Positions 10,506 to 22,823 of a stretch of 64,000 nt of DNA are shown in pieces. Position 1 is the stretch's first letter, and each line of letters starts with the position of its first letter. The notes beneath the pieces were generated by a model. That model saw only the letters and a list, made by a program, of their open reading frames with translations. It did no database searches and was not told the origin of the DNA. The stretch is from the NCBI GenBank assembly GCA_016490735.1, contig JAEMWC010001409.1, positions 85,001-149,000 on the forward strand, given 5' to 3'. The DNA is from Pachyseris speciosa. Its lineage: Eukaryota > Cnidaria > Anthozoa > Scleractinia > Pachyseridae. A program made the translations under genes and the position numbers.

Positions 10506-11198
10506 ACAAAAGTAACAACTATTACACCAAATATTTACGTCAAGCTTCAATTTATTTACTTAATTCACTTTGGTTGTAGAGATTCTTCAAAATACGTATC
10601 CACTTTAGTAAAAACACGAATCTCCAAGCAAGCAAGCAAGCAAGCAGGCGGTTTGTCCAAAGGAAAAACTTCTTCCACTAGGTTCGAGCTACTCCATCGC
10701 CCAGAATGCTATTGTCTTTGGCGACATATACTTACAGCATCCAGTTTTTCAATGCGTGGAATAATAATTCAATAGAGAAAGCTTTCGGAATTACGACTGC
10801 TCTCGTCAATGAATCGGTGTCTGTAAATCAAACGGTCTAATGTGTGAAGTAAATCCCAAGGTGGAAAAAGTTAACAAAAGCGCCCTAATTTGAAGGCGGC
10901 CCGCGCTCTTCACAAAGGGGGCTGTCAACAAAGTCGTGTGCAGCAATATTCTCGTTATTCGTTGTCTTTTTTTTTTATTTTTTCTTCAGTCTTTTACTGG
11001 ACGCAGTCTTTTACTCGATCGGTTTACTTAGTAGTGTACACGTTGATCGAGGATTTTAAAGACAACACAGGTCTTGAAATCCAGAGCCGAACAAAAAGGA
11101 AAAGCAAGCGATGCGTCTTACGCCTGAGCGAACATTGTTGTCCATTGTTTGTGTGAGATAATTATTCAAAACTCGATCCGTTTTCATTGATCAAAACA

Positions 11199-11206
11199 TA
11201 TAAAAG
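11199..11206 (+). promoter_or_regulatory. TATA-box-like motif (TATAAAAG)
   Basis: A consensus TATAAAAGG with GC-richer flanks, followed about 30 bp downstream by 'ttcagttgactg', which could serve as an initiator. No downstream reading frame was recognised, so this may be a chance match or the promoter of a lost gene. Confidence 0.25.
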
Positions 11207-11524
11207 GCCCATGGAGTTTCGAGTATTCAGTTGACTGTTAAAACTACTTTCGAGTAACATTTCAAAGCGTGCGAGACACCAGCCCGGCTTTCACGCATCA
11301 TTATTCGATAACTTCTGTGACCGTGGCCTCAGTTATAAATACCGAGCCAAGCAAAAGCCTGTTGTTATGGGTATTTTTGAGGAAAGCGGGATTGACCGGG
11401 GATTCTATGAGCTCTGAAGATAGCTCCCGGTCAAAACACTGTTTTTCTTGAACGGAACACATTGTTAAAATTGAAATTTCTTAGTTGATCTGAATTTTTT
11501 GCTGTGTAAAACGGCGTGTTGAAG

Positions 11525-11812
11525 TTAAGCGTTTTGGAGTAAACGTTGCCAATGGTTACCATCCGAAATCAGTGGAGCTTGTAATGCGCCGTTTTGCGTG
11601 CTATTGTTATGAGAGGAGGAGTTTTGCATATTATTATTACTTTCGGGGGTTTCAAAATCAGTCAACCATTCTCCCGAACGGCCTCCGAAAGGTAAATTTG
11701 CAAAGGGTCGAGGAGTGCGTTCAGAAATCCGCATTTCGATAGTACTTGTAGGTGTAGTAAACCAGCGAAAATTTGCAAGAGCTTTCCTGACACCTGGTAC
11801 TAACTTTTCCAT
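11525..11812 (-). CDS. Unrecognised open frame of 95 codons
   Basis: Begins MEKLVPGVRKALANFRWF and has balanced composition with an Asn/Ser-rich middle, unlike the low-complexity frames elsewhere in this non-coding stretch. A potential donor (G|GTAACC) lies near its end at about 11,550. No domain was recognised and no partner exon was found, so it may be part of a mobile element or a spurious frame. Confidence 0.2.
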   Translation of the reverse strand: MEKLVPGVRKALANFRWFTTPTSTIEMRISERTPRPFANLPFGGRSGEWLTDFETPESNNNMQNSSSHNNSTQNGALQAPLISDGNHWQRLLQNA

Positions 11813-11879
11813 ACTCTGGCCGTTAACTTAACCGACCGCTTCGCACCATTCTGGGAGGTGCGTTCCTCCTATTAATGCC

Positions 11880-12150
11880 GGTAAACTGTTTAGTGAGCTT
11901 TCTTGATGAGCTGTAAGATGCCGCGGTAAAGTGAAAGCCCTTGAAGCGTTGAATCATTTTGTTTTCAACCGCACAATCCGAGCGCCTTGCAAGTGGATCC
12001 AAGTTTTAAATTTTAACTGAGAAAATAGTTTTGCTTTTCCTTTTTATCACCTCAAAATTCACCTTTAAGTATATCTTTAAACTAGTTCCTGATTTTTATG
12101 CCTTTTACGCGAAGTACCTGGGAAGAAGATGAAGGTCTTTTGCTTTATTT
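11880..12150 (+). repeat. Dispersed repeat family R, fragment
   Basis: Contains 'gagctgtaagatgccgcggtaaagtgaaagccc' type sequence, then 'accgcacaatc', 'ttttgcttttcctttttatcac' and 'aattcacctt', collinear with the right half of the copy at 5,440-6,060. Confidence 0.65.
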
Positions 12151-12543
12151 ACAAGTCAAACTTGTCAAAATTGCCATGCCAGGTCCTGGAATCCACTCAA
12201 AAAACGACTAAAGACACAACTTCACTCCATGGATTACCATCACTCGCTAGAATACTTTGAGCGGCCCACTTCGTGTGAAATTGCTTCTCACCCCTGCCTC
12301 TGCCTCTGCCTCTACCCATCAGCCCAGCTTTATGATGCCAGGCAGGGGGATTCTGGGGTGCAAAATGACTTGAAAAACACACTTTTAAATAAAAGAAAAA
12401 GCAAAGAATTGTAGCTGCAGTGTTCGTTTAGAAATAAACGACAGCTAGCATGACAACAAAGATAGAGGCTTTGGTGTTGTGGACCAGCGAAACCTCGTGG
12501 TAACCCCTTATATGGAGTAGACAACTTGTTTATTTGCTTGTTT

Positions 12544-12548
<5 letters not shown>

Positions 12549-12576
<28 letters not shown>
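12549..12576. repeat. (GT)n microsatellite
   Basis: About 13-14 uninterrupted GT dinucleotides followed directly by a T run. Confidence 0.9.
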
Positions 12577-12579
<3 letters not shown>

Positions 12580-14559
12580 TTTTTTAAGGAAGAGTAACAA
12601 AGGAAAAGCGAAATTAGCTATAGCTTATGCTTTGTGTTAACTAAGCTGAAGGTTATAGGGCATCGGTATTATTTTTAAACAGCCAGTTAATGAGCTGAAT
12701 CTCCGAAACGGGCTTAAAAAGTTCAAGGGAAGAGAGGAGGAGAGGATGTGAATTACGACAATGTTTGAGAGTTTCATTTGCATAAAGCCATCGTTTAAAT
12801 GTTTAAGATGGTGAGATAAAAGTTTTCGTGACTAGGATGGTTACTTAGAGATCAATGAAATATAACGTTTTGTGAATGTGACGACGTACGATATCTTTAG
12901 GTCAGCCGTGAAGGGGCAAAACAAATACTAGGCTTGATAGGTTTTCCTTCACCTCATTGAAGAGTTCCTAAATGGTCAAACAAATAAAAACAAAGTCATT
13001 GTGCCTTCTAAATTTTGCATCATTTTTACCACAAGATTCATAATTCAACTCATTTCCAACAGCCTCTAACAAATATTTAGCGATTATCATGCGAAATAAC
13101 GCAAAATGTCGCATGTTGCTTAGTCACGTTTCTATTGACGGAAGTATGTTGCCCCTTTAAAATTACCACTAAAATTGCTAGCATAGCTCTTTTGATTAAA
13201 TTCCAGCCTTTAGTTTGTTTCTTGAACGTTCTGTAGGTTCCCCTTTTTTGAACATCGTTCTGCCGTCCTATAAAATGATAGAAGTTTCTGATCAAAAGAG
13301 TGAAAGGGCGAAAGTATGAACTGATTTTACAACTAAGAACCTTTAAAAATATTGTATGGTCATGCAAGAGATAAGACTTCTGTGTCAATGTTATCTTATC
13401 TTAATGTTGTAATGTGTTATGTTGCTAAATTAGGAGTTTGCTGGAAACAAAAACCAACGCTCTGTCTTTTATCATGATCTCAACCCATCAATAAGAGCAC
13501 GTTACATTCGCTTTCGGCAAACAACTTGGCGTTGCACATATCCATGAGTGTGGAGCTGTATGGCTGTAACGGTGAGATGGAAGTTTTGAATGGACATTTC
13601 AGTGATGGATCGAGCGATTTCTTGATTGGTTGATTAACTTATTGATTGATTGATTGACTGATGTTTGATTTACAGACTTCAACGTCTGACATATTAAAAG
13701 GCCAAAGAAGCTTGATTACCGCATTTTAGACAGTAAAAGCTAAATCAAAACTTAGACAGCACATCATCACTACAAAAAAAAAAAACATCAAAAGTGATAG
13801 CATTTCAGTGGCTATTTTGTTTTTAAATATCTAGATATGTGTCTATTTATAAAGGTATCGCAAAAGTCACGCGGCTATTCTCCTTTTTCAAAACCCCTTT
13901 CAAAATATTATTTACTACTGCAGCCATTCACGTCAAAGTCATTATGTTCACAAGACGTTCAGACGTTGGTCATTTTAACAAGGTCAAAAAAAAAAAAAAA
14001 CAGTTTAGTCCTTGGACTTAAGGATGAAAGTTAAGAAACTGCGCAGCAATTGTTTAAGAAGTAAGGGCATTAAAGTTAGCCACTCATGTGTGGTCTGATA
14101 GTCGGACCAGTGAATCATATGTAAACTGCTTCAACAAGGAAAATTAATGATTTCCCTGCTTTGTAAATATTTCAGTCTTTTCAATTCTGTTTGAACCTTG
14201 AATGTATACTCTTTTATTTGTAGTTTTAGATTTTTTGAGACAATTGTACAACTTTGTACTTTGTATGCCAGATTAGATTGTTAACTTGCAATTGTGTATG
14301 CAATTATTTGCTTTTAATAACAATAAAGATTATATCACTAACTTTTTCACAGCCTTAAGATTGAGAAGGGACGTAATACAGTGTTGCTTATGCATTGGTT
14401 TTAGGATGCGTTGATAGGAAACGCATTCAAACTTGTGTTCCGACACCTGATGCACCGCAAGGACGAATCAATATGTGCAGTCTTACAATCGTACGAGTCA
14501 TAATTTACATTTATTTTCCTGTTGAGGGGTGGGAGATCCATGGTTTAAGATAAAGATTT

Positions 14560-15830
14560 AGGAGTTGCACGTTCTGAATCCTCAAGGAGGTAGAGAAAGC
14601 GTGCAATTTTAATAGCTACGCAATATTTAGAGGTGTGGTTTGCTTTTAGAGGGAAAAATATGGCTTTGCTGGACAGCAAGAGTTCGAAAGAGTGTGTTGC
14701 CGCTAATGCGTGCTGTTTCTTGGTGTAGGTTGGTCATAGGTTTTACACCCCAATGGAATATAACTACAAAAGATTCAATAGCTCTAATATTTTCAATGAC
14801 CGTAAGTCCGTTGAGGGGGCCGTTAAGAATTTACCTTGAGAGTTAAGAGATGATTTTATTTTCCCCGTGGGTTCATTAAATCATTTCAAATAATGAATTT
14901 TAGGAACACTAACACATTGACACACAGCACCGACAACATGGTTCGCTTTCAGTAAAAGTTACTAAACTCACAGACTCAAGAAAAACTTACCAACTTTGAC
15001 TTCGAGTTATTTAGGTTTTACCGCGCTTAAATACAAATATAATTCCCCGGAGACCGCAGTTTCCTCGTACCACTCCCTCCTGAGCCTTTCTCCTCCTCCT
15101 CCTCACTCGGTTGTTTGTTGGCTTCATCCTAAAGTTAGCTCCTCAGCCGGAAGTTTCAAGTCTCACTATGACATGTAAATAGAAACTAACGAAGGTGCGT
15201 GGACCCTAGCGGGGAGTTAACATTTCACTAAGTGCCATCATTTCCAACGAGGATTAAACGCAATTACCCCGAGAGCGGACTAGCCAGCTAAACCAAAAGT
15301 TTGGGGTAGTCAAGTCTCGACAACTCCACCGCTGAACGAAACATACTACAATGCCATTGACTTCGGGCTGTGGAAACAACTTGGAAGTGAGGTCCTGATC
15401 AAGAGCAACATAAACAACTGGTTAATTTGTGATCTGGTAAGTGAAGTTTGGTTGATTGGCATGACGGAAGTGTAGACTGTGAGGTCATTAAACGTGTGAG
15501 TGACAAGTGTTTTGGAGAGCCAGTGGGGTTTGAACCAATGTTAAACAGCACTGGTTACTGGGACAGCCCTTACTACTATTTTGATCATTACACTGGGGAA
15601 CATTGGCCTACCTATGATCCTTGTAATACGAACCGGCAGAGCCACTTGCACCCAGCCTCGTTCCCAGGGTCTCTCCTGTTCCCGCTCGCTCCAGGGAGGG
15701 GGGGGGGGGGGGGGGGAGGAGGGACCCCTGGGAACGAGGTTGACTTGCACCTTGTGGATAATCCACGTGGCAATATATTTGTCAGATGGTTTGATTATAT
15801 CTATTGGCACTAAACTGTTTTCAAAAACCA
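14560..15830 (+). pseudogene. Decayed duplicate of the gene A fibrinogen-like exon
   Basis: From about 15,049 to 15,812 the sequence aligns along the whole exon at 8,225-8,865. It keeps recognisable pieces such as LNAITPR, STTPPLNET, YNAIDFGLWKQLG, IKSNINNWLICD, YYYFDHYTGEHWPTYDPC and NPRGNIFVR. It is disrupted by stop codons (TAA within 'catgtaaatag' near 15,175, TAG in 'ggactagcc' near 15,282), a frameshift near 15,440 and a 90-bp transposon insertion. The splice acceptor is also lost. Upstream similarity to the parent intron from about 14,595 shows a genomic duplication rather than a processed copy. The 3' flank ('actaaactgttttcaaa') is shared with the parent and with a relic near 41,930. 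Confidence 0.9.
15653..15742. mobile_element. 90-bp MITE with CARCCTCGTTCCCAGGG ends
   Basis: Inserted in the fibrinogen-like pseudogene. The left end is CAGCCTCGTTCCCAGGG, and the right end read in reverse is CAACCTCGTTCCCAGGG. It is flanked by the 9-bp direct repeat ACTTGCACC (15,644-15,652 and 15,743-15,751). The parent exon at the same point reads 'ccacttgcacaatgtc' without the insert. A 19-base G run sits inside. The inverted ends match those of the 1.95-kb element at 44,261-46,211, also with a 9-bp duplication. Confidence 0.9.
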
Positions 15831-16162
15831 TATATGCCTTATTATATAATAACCAAATCAATGCGCGCGCTCTGATTGGTCAATCAGCTATGGTTTATTG
15901 TGCCCTTAAACTCATCCGTGCTTTTGTGAAGTATATCCACATTCAGTCTATGAACAACTGAACTATATGATACAATATGTCCTCAGGCAGGGGCTGTTGT
16001 TTGTACATTACGATATTTCTTATTTTTAAGTCGAATTAGCAAGGGCAGCCGACTTTTTCAAAGAGGTTATTGAATTTGTTTTGTTTAGCTTATCTCTTAA
16101 ATTTCATATGCAACAACAACAACAACAATACTTTATTTCACCCCATAATTACTACAAGATAA

Positions 16163-16217
<55 letters not shown>

Positions 16218-16769
16218 GAGCACATGATAGGGGTGCTGGCTGCCCGAAATAACCTAAAAGTTAAAAATGCCAGGTAGTCAGTGACTGAAGTGTTTTAGGG
16301 TTGATTAGCAAGGGCGACAATCAAGGAACATTTCACGTCATTTTTTATTTTTTATCATTACAAGTCTTGTTTTTGTTATGTTTATTGGTATAGACAATAA
16401 TGAATTTTTATTATTTCGCGACAACGGCCTATAGATGATAGAGGGAAAGGGGTTACTGCAATGCAAAGTGATAGCCTTGGGGTTTTTTGGTCCATGTAAC
16501 TTCTACAGCGTCACTCGTTCACCTCCGCAATTCATCCTCACTACACGAGCTTTTACTCACCTCCTCCCCTTTATCCTGCCACACCTAGTTGAGGTTATGA
16601 GTTAATTGCACTTTTTGGCATGTTTTAGCCCCCACCTTGACTGGAGCCTACTTAATTGATACAATTAATAATTGTAAAGTGGAGGTGTTTGCCTCATTTC
16701 TGATCGTTCTGTATTAAAGCGGCTAGGGGCTATGGCGTCTAGCCAATTTACTCTAGTTGGCAAGTTGTA
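15831..16769. other. Intergenic DNA with microsatellites
   Basis: Contains (CAA)n at about 16,111-16,130 and (ATA)n at about 16,164-16,215. The segment between them, read in reverse ('ggggtgaaataaagtattgttg'), looks like the tail of a retroposon. No exon was seen. Confidence 0.5.
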
Positions 16770-17979
16770 ATAATATTTTATTAAGCACAAAGTTATTTTA
16801 ATTTTTATTTTTTATTTTTTTACAACATCAACAACACCGACTCAAGCAAGGAATTAAGTAAGGAAACAAATTGAAAAAACTGAACACTAACAGGACAAAG
16901 ACGCGAAAAAGAAACAAAAAGTGAAATAAGCTCTCAAGCATGTTAAGGCATGGCTTGGTTAAGACCCCCCGCGAAGTTAACCTAAGCTTCTGTAACAGCA
17001 ATTTTGTTTGAACTCCCAGAGTTGCCAAAAGTTCAGAACACAAGTATTGTAGTAGCCTTAAGATCCTTAAGTCATACATTTTCTGGTCACGTGTTTAATG
17101 GCGTCATAATAGTGCTCATAATGACTTATCAAATGGGCCAAGAATGGTTCGTTGTCACTAGAAGCTAAATGTCTTCAATTGTTTGCTTTGTCAGGTAGAC
17201 ACTATATTTGTCCTAAATGGCGTAACACCTTATTCTATTAAAACGTTATTAAGATGTTTCATAGGTCACGTGACCTCTTTTGTTTAATAATCCTTTAATC
17301 AAAAACTAAGGTCAACCATTCAGGACAGATTCATGTAGAGGATAACCACACAGTCATAATAACGTTGCTTCTGATGGACATTGTATGTAAACCCGCCGGC
17401 CCATTTTAAATTTTCTATTTCTGTAATCAAACGTCATAGTAGGTCACCTGATCTACAATTTGAAGATTTGAAGCTAGAAACACGTTAAGATTACAAGTTC
17501 TATATCACTGCCAAGTTTGGTGATCTTTCGGTAAATATGTAGGGAGTTGTGATTGTCTTTAGATTTTTCCTGTATTTGGCTCGAGACATGCCTTAATATT
17601 CTTGAGCTGACTTCAATGAGAATTCCACGGCATTCATTCCAATGACTGTAGCTGTCGTGAGAGATAATGAACAAGATCGATGAAGATGTCTTGCAGTGAT
17701 GGGTACTCCCATTGTAGACTTTAAATCATGTAGATGTAGATGTAGATGTAGCAAATAACACAAAGCAGAAACAAATGCCTCTAACCATGAAATAATAGGA
17801 GAAGCGGGCCCTATAAACACTGATACCGGTGTTATATATCAAATGATTCAAAGGGAAATTAGGATGCATCCTCTATTCTGCTAAGTCCTTCACCCTATAC
17901 GTAACATGGAACGATTTTTTTCCCGAATGCCCACAAAGATTCCTCAATGGAACTGCCGGTTGACCCTGCTAATCCTAAA

Positions 17980-18480
17980 GACCCGTCCACACGTTTCCGA
18001 GTTAACGCACATTTTTTTCTACGTTTACGCCTTTCGTGCACACTTAAATCCCCGTCTACACGTATCCGATTTCTTAACGTACATTTTTTTTTATCTCCGT
18101 TTACGCCTTTCGTGCACACGTAAACTGCGTTTTTGGGTACCAGAACCAGAGGTTTTGAAATCCGGTTTCTAGGAGGGAGATTTTTGAAAACGCCTGCTTT
18201 TTTTGTATTTCTGTGGACGGACAATTTGTGAATACGATGATGTCATGGACTGATTACTGTCTGTCCCGGTCTGCGTTGTGGATGTTCTGTAAGGGACGCT
18301 ACCGTATTTCCATCGTATTTAGCATTTAAGTGTGAACAGGTGAAAACGCTTCAAATACATTTAATTGTGGACACTATTTGTTGTTGTTGTTTGTTTGTTT
18401 TTTCTTTTTTTGAAAACAGAGAAACTGAAAAGATCTCCGTTTTAAAAAGTATCCGGATATGTGTGGGTGGGACTCAAGAT
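17980..18480. repeat. Transposon relic with GACCCGTCCACACG / GTGTGGACGGGGTC type ends
   Basis: Begins 'agacccgtccacacgtttccg' and ends near 'tccggatatgtgtgggtgggac', imperfect inverted termini typical of non-autonomous cut-and-paste elements. The interior 'ccgtttacgcctttcgtgcacac' occurs twice. Matching relics lie at about 23,800-24,155 and at 44,100-44,260 plus 46,212-47,170 in the sister blocks, so the insertion predates the tandem duplication. Confidence 0.65.
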
Positions 18481-18689
18481 TGAATGAGCTACAGAATAGG
18501 ATTTGTACAGGAAATCGTGGCCGAGTAAAATAATATAAGCATTAATATCATTCTGCTTAAATTTCAGCAACTTCTTAAAAGACATGTCATATCAATTCTT
18601 ATTTTTTTTTTTTTTTTCAAGGACACATCGCAATTCCCGTGTGTTTATAACCTAAGAACAAACTTATCCAAAAAAAAAAAAAAACATTC

Positions 18690-19190
18690 AAGGAGTTCGC
18701 TTGCAAATAAAACAAACATTGAGAAATTTACATCCTGTCAGGAGAAATTAGTGCTTCATTTCTGAACACAGGAAACAACGATAAACCAAATTTTACCGGC
18801 TTCGATTTATTCCATCATTCATCTGTGCTGTAATGGTTTCTATCACTTGAAAAAAAAAACAACAACAAAAACACGTAAAAATGGCAATCGCTTTGTCGAA
18901 AGAAAGAATTTGTGGCATAATGAATAACTTGTTCCACTAACTTTCAACTACTTGATACGCCCATTAATGGCTCTATGTAATTCTGTTTTTTTTTTTTTTT
19001 TTTTTCAGCTGAAAGGTGTCGTGGTAAAATAAAAGCCAGCGACGTGTTAAATTATATTTGTTTTTCGGCACCATGCAAATCGGTCGAAATTTTGAATTTT
19101 TTACGAAAAAAAAAATTGTACTTCCTTTTATAGCTCGAAACTTTACCTTTCGTAGTATCTGTCCAAGCTTGTACATGATCTCTATCCCTT
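18690..19190 (+). repeat. Dispersed repeat family R, copy in block 1
   Basis: Collinear with 24,340-24,840 and 47,380-47,870 in the sister blocks ('gtgcttcatttctgaacacaggaaac', 'gtcgtggtaaaat', 'ccatgcaaatcg.tc'). It contains a T run of about 21 bases near 18,987-19,007. Confidence 0.7.
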
Positions 19191-19344
19191 TTTAAACGAA
19201 TAACGAGTTGCTGTGCTTAAATAGCGGAACACATTGAATGTGAAAGCAGTCCGTTCATCTAATTAGGGGCGAGAATTTTTGGCTCTTGACAAGCCGGAGT
19301 GAGTATTTTTGCCCGCTGCAGAATCAACATTAAGAAAAAAAATG

Positions 19345-19385
19345 CCAATTAGTATTCAGTAATTTTGTCCTGTATGTTATAAATA
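19345..19385 (+). promoter_or_regulatory. Core promoter of block 1 (CCAAT and TATAAATA)
   Basis: CCAAT at 19,345-19,349 and TATAAATA at 19,378-19,385, about 30 bp apart and followed by 'atttaacgctgcacaggaa'. The same pair with the same spacing precedes the signal-peptide exons at 34,829 and 48,146. The ATG is 129 bp downstream of the TATA, compared with 129 bp in copy 2 and 96 bp in copy 3. Confidence 0.6.
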
Positions 19386-19506
19386 ATTTAACGCTGCACA
19401 GGAAGGCAGAATAATTAATAACTCACACGTTCATACTCACCATTTGACTTGAAAAGACCATTCACAACAACAGAAAGACTCAAGGAACGTATGTGGAACT
19501 AAGGGC

Positions 19507-19576
19507 ATGGTTCCTATCAAGGGATTCGTTTTCCTTGCGTGGATTTCGTTTGGAATGGGCTCAGTACTGTATGCAG
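19507..19576 (+). CDS. Signal-peptide first exon, copy 1
   Basis: Starts at ATG in 'aagggcatggtt' and encodes 23 residues (MVPIKGFVFLAWISFGMG, then SVLYA) plus one base, ending in a consensus donor G|GTAAGT at 19,577. The peptide has a lysine-containing n-region, a hydrophobic core and a small-residue end, as in a cleaved signal peptide. It is nearly identical to the exons at 34,829 and 48,146. No in-frame downstream exon was recognised within this block, so it is either an alternative distant first exon for gene B or a relic of a duplicated gene whose middle was lost. Confidence 0.65.
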
Positions 19577-22421
19577 GTAAGTTCCGCCAACTTTATAAGT
19601 TAATCTTGCGTTGTTACCTAGTTAGTTAGTAGATCATAAGCTTAAGGCAAAATATATTAAAAGCAACACCTTATCCGTGATGTAATCCGAATTAAACTAG
19701 CAAAGATTGTCCGTTTTAGTCCACAAGTGTTTTAGTGGTATTTATGGCGGACTACTAACAAAAGCAGATATAAGGTGTAAATTGCATCATTGACATTCAG
19801 TGGTTTCACTATGTACAAGGAATAGATTAGGTCGGTGTTTAAGTGTTTTCAGCCTAAATTTAACTTTTCCTGTATTGGAGGAGTAAGATTCAGATCAACT
19901 TCAACGAATCTGAGACGGAAAATAAGGTATGAAAACTTTGGCAATTGTCCTCAATAAACACTCATTGCGAATTCTCGTTATGAAAGTGTCTAAGTAACGG
20001 TCAGCCGTTTAGCACACTGCTAAGTAAAGACTTAGCTTAGATATTAGATAGCATAAGCAGCCTTAAACACGTCACTCGCTAGCTGTAGGTATACCGATTT
20101 TCAAATTTGTTAAAAATATCTTTATAAAAATAAAAGTCGAAAAGATATTTCTATTTCACAATAGACAATACCTCAGTCTCCGTTTGTCTTAGGCATCAAT
20201 ATTCACTGCTTTTCCGGGTAACGTAACTATTCCTCTCGTGTCCTCAACAACACATCTTTACGGTTGTGAAACGCAAAGCATAAATACAAAAGTTTTAATT
20301 TACTCAATTCCACAAATTGGGGATCAGCTCTTTCGCACTGACCGCAGCAGGAAAAGACTTCACAGCAATCATAACTTTATACTCTGTTGGCAAGATCAAT
20401 GAAAATAGATCCTACACAATATAATACAAATTTCAATATATGTGCTCTTGCAAGGTTTTATAGCGTTGTCTTTCTAAGACAAAAAAAAAAGATATTTATT
20501 TGGAAAAGCGAAAACTTTCGCTTTGTAGCTTTTCCATTGATGTTGAAAATTAGCCGTGAGAAATCATTCTTTTCGTGGTGATAAAACGAGTCTGAATTTA
20601 AATAGAAAGTGGAGGGAAAAATTTCCATAATTGCCATATGTTATTCAAACAAATATGACAGAAATAAGACCTGCGAATGATAATTTGTCAATCTTAAAAT
20701 GGTATCTTACTGATTTCTCGTTGATATATTATATAAATTCCAAAAGTTCATTCTTCTACAAATGAGAAGAACAGGATTGGACTTAGACGTAATATTGATA
20801 TATCTGCAACTGGCGAAAACTGAAAATTTGAGCCCTTCGGTCATACAGCCCAAACAAAGTGGTCACCTGCTTCTCTTTCGGTCAACATGACATTCAGTGA
20901 AAATCGAAATGAGAAACTCTAAATAGTTCGAAATATTATTGATAGGTTTGTAACAGCAATTTTTAGTCTGCAATTTGTCAGATCGCGTCACTTAAGCTTG
21001 GCAGTATCTGCTCGGGATAAAACATTCTTCATCAGTGTCATACATGACCGGTGTTAGGACAAGACTCGTTAAACTATAATTTCTTGGTGTAGAAAAAGTT
21101 AGTTGTCTCCTCTTCTTGTCCTAATAGATATATACTTGTTTACGTTTTTCTCAGTTAGTGGTAGCAGGTTTTATGCTGCTATGCACATTCAATATAATGA
21201 ATGTGCATAGCAAACATCTGTCAAAAATCTCACGCCCTGATTGGTCAATGGCTATCCTCTTTTTAGGGTACGGGCGATAAAAATGACATCACAAGTAACA
21301 AAAAATACCTCAATTTGTTGCTGGTATCCTACTTAGTTGTCATTAATATATTATATCAATTCATTAAGTTCACTCTTCTAGCAATACGAAGAACAGCATA
21401 TTATTTAGACGTAGTAATAATATATCTGCAACTGGGTGACACTAAAAAGTTGAGCCCTTCTATCACACAGCCCACACAAAGTGGTCACTTGCTATCCTTA
21501 CAGTGAAAAGGTGAAATAAGAAACTCTAATAGCTCGAACTTATATTTAAAGTTAATAATCCACCAATAGTCTGCTGTTTCTCAGAATGCGTCACTTAGCA
21601 ATATCTGCTTGAGGAAAAAAATACCCTGGGAGTGGTCCAATGACATTTTGTATTAGTATGAAACATTAGTTGTCCTGAGACAAGACTCACTGAACTGATG
21701 TCGGTTTATCTCAAAAAGAATAAGTTCTTGCCATTGAAAAATTGTCTCCCCTTCTTGCCCTAACAGATATATACTTCCATGTACTTTTCATCCGACACCA
21801 AGGTTTATCGCTGCTATGAATATTCATTAAACGGGACGATTAAGAATTTTATAATAACTGTCAAACTTAATTTCTCGCGCTTTGGTTTGTTCATGTCTAT
21901 CGTTATTAAGAGTACGGACGTTGAAAATGACATCACAAGTAACGCAAGGCATGGAGAATTTGTGTTTTGTTCCTGCTCGAAGACCTTTTTATGCTCTTTT
22001 GTGTATTTTCTAGCTAAACTGTTTTCAATATTACCCATCCACCTCTCCTCTCTCATAAAAAAAAAATGCATTAGCGCTACAAACTTCATTACTTAAGGGT
22101 CAACTTAGTTGCTTGATTGTCGTGGTGAGCTTCAAAAACTTCACCCCAATTCAACATCCTAAGTTAATTAGTTTGAATTCTTAGAGACAAAAGAGTATCA
22201 TGTAACGCCTCCCTGAAAGTCAAAAAGGGCTTCCATGATTTCCAGCTTTAACTTGGAATCCCCTCGAATAAGAAAAACCAGGCTACAAGTATATTAGGAG
22301 CTTACAATTCAGTTTCTTGGCTAAAGCCTGCCATTAGATAGCCTTTAAAAGTAAAACGAGCAGATATATTTTGTTGGAATAGAAAAGACAACATTACTGC
22401 ACCCTGGAGCAGAAATTTATT

Positions 22422-22823
22422 GCCGCCGACTGGTTAGCTCAGTGGTAGAGCACCGGACTACCGTGCGGGAGGTCGCGGGTTCAAACCCCGACAGGACCAA
22501 CACTCAGGGTCTTTAAATAATTGAGGAGAAAGTGCTGCCTTTGTAATGACATCTGCAAATGGTTAGACTTTCTAGTCTTCTCGGATAAGGACGATAAACC
22601 GTAGGCCCCGTCTCACAACTCTTCATAATTGTTTCTGTGGGACGTTAAAGAACCCACGCACTGTTCGAAAAGAGTAGGGGACGTAGTCCCCGGTGTGGTG
22701 GTCTATCTCAACCAGAATGTGGTTATTATGGGGGAGGGATTTGCAGTTACGGGCCTACAGTCATTGGCGCAAGCTGTTGTAGTGTCCCTGCCAGGTCTCT
22801 GGCGAAGCTATTAAATAAATAAA
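22422..22823 (+). mobile_element. tRNA-derived SINE, copy 2
   Basis: The head carries a Pol III A box (TTAGCTCAGTGG, 22,434-22,445) and a B box (GGTTCAAACCCC, 22,478-22,489). A body of about 300 bp follows, ending in a TTAAATAAATAAA tail at 22,811-22,823. It is the best-preserved of the three copies in the window. It lies exactly at the junction between tandem blocks 1 and 2, where block 2's own end (42,320-42,340) lacks it. Confidence 0.9.

Larger units (their letters stand above)
9735..10790 (+). repeat. Dispersed repeat family R, interrupted copy
   Basis: A family R copy split by the foldback tRNA-derived element at 9,994-10,505. The left part carries 'cagtcagccaagctgagtaag' and 'caattcaactacttctttg'. 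The right part resumes with 'cgtcaagcttcaatttattt' and 'aattcac.ttggttgtagag'. The uninterrupted copy at 5,440-6,060 gives the order expected without the insertion. An (AAGC)n tract lies at about 10,625-10,648. Confidence 0.7.
10791..14559. other. Intergenic DNA with scattered repeats
   Basis: No gene is firmly supported here. The stretch holds a family R fragment at 11,880-12,150, a (GT)n tract at about 12,549-12,576, a small ATTG-rich run near 13,625-13,665, and A-runs near 13,772 and 13,986. A TATA-like motif and an isolated open frame are listed separately. Around 14,180-14,340 a T-rich stretch ends in 'aataaagattatatcac', possibly the 3' end of an old retroposon. Confidence 0.45.
16770..22400 (+). 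repeat. Tandem block copy 1 (promoter, first exon, relic introns)
   Basis: The first of three homologous blocks (copy 2 at 22,829-42,340, copy 3 at 43,430-50,363). Shared landmarks in order are: 'acacaaagtt..ttacgactcaag', 'gacgcgaaaaagaaa', 'gtccttcaccctata', a transposon relic, a family R copy, 'gcgagaatttttggc', the CCAAT/TATA promoter with signal-peptide exon, 'gtccacaag.g.tttt', and 'cctctcctctctcataaaa'. Copy 1 is the least interrupted and serves as the reference for insertions in the others. It carries extra unmatched sequence at about 16,930-17,600 and a (GTAGAT)4 run near 17,728. Confidence 0.85.

Noticed and set aside
11269..11451. 60-codon frame downstream of the TATA-like motif
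   Set aside because: No domain or splice context, and no similarity to neighbouring genes.
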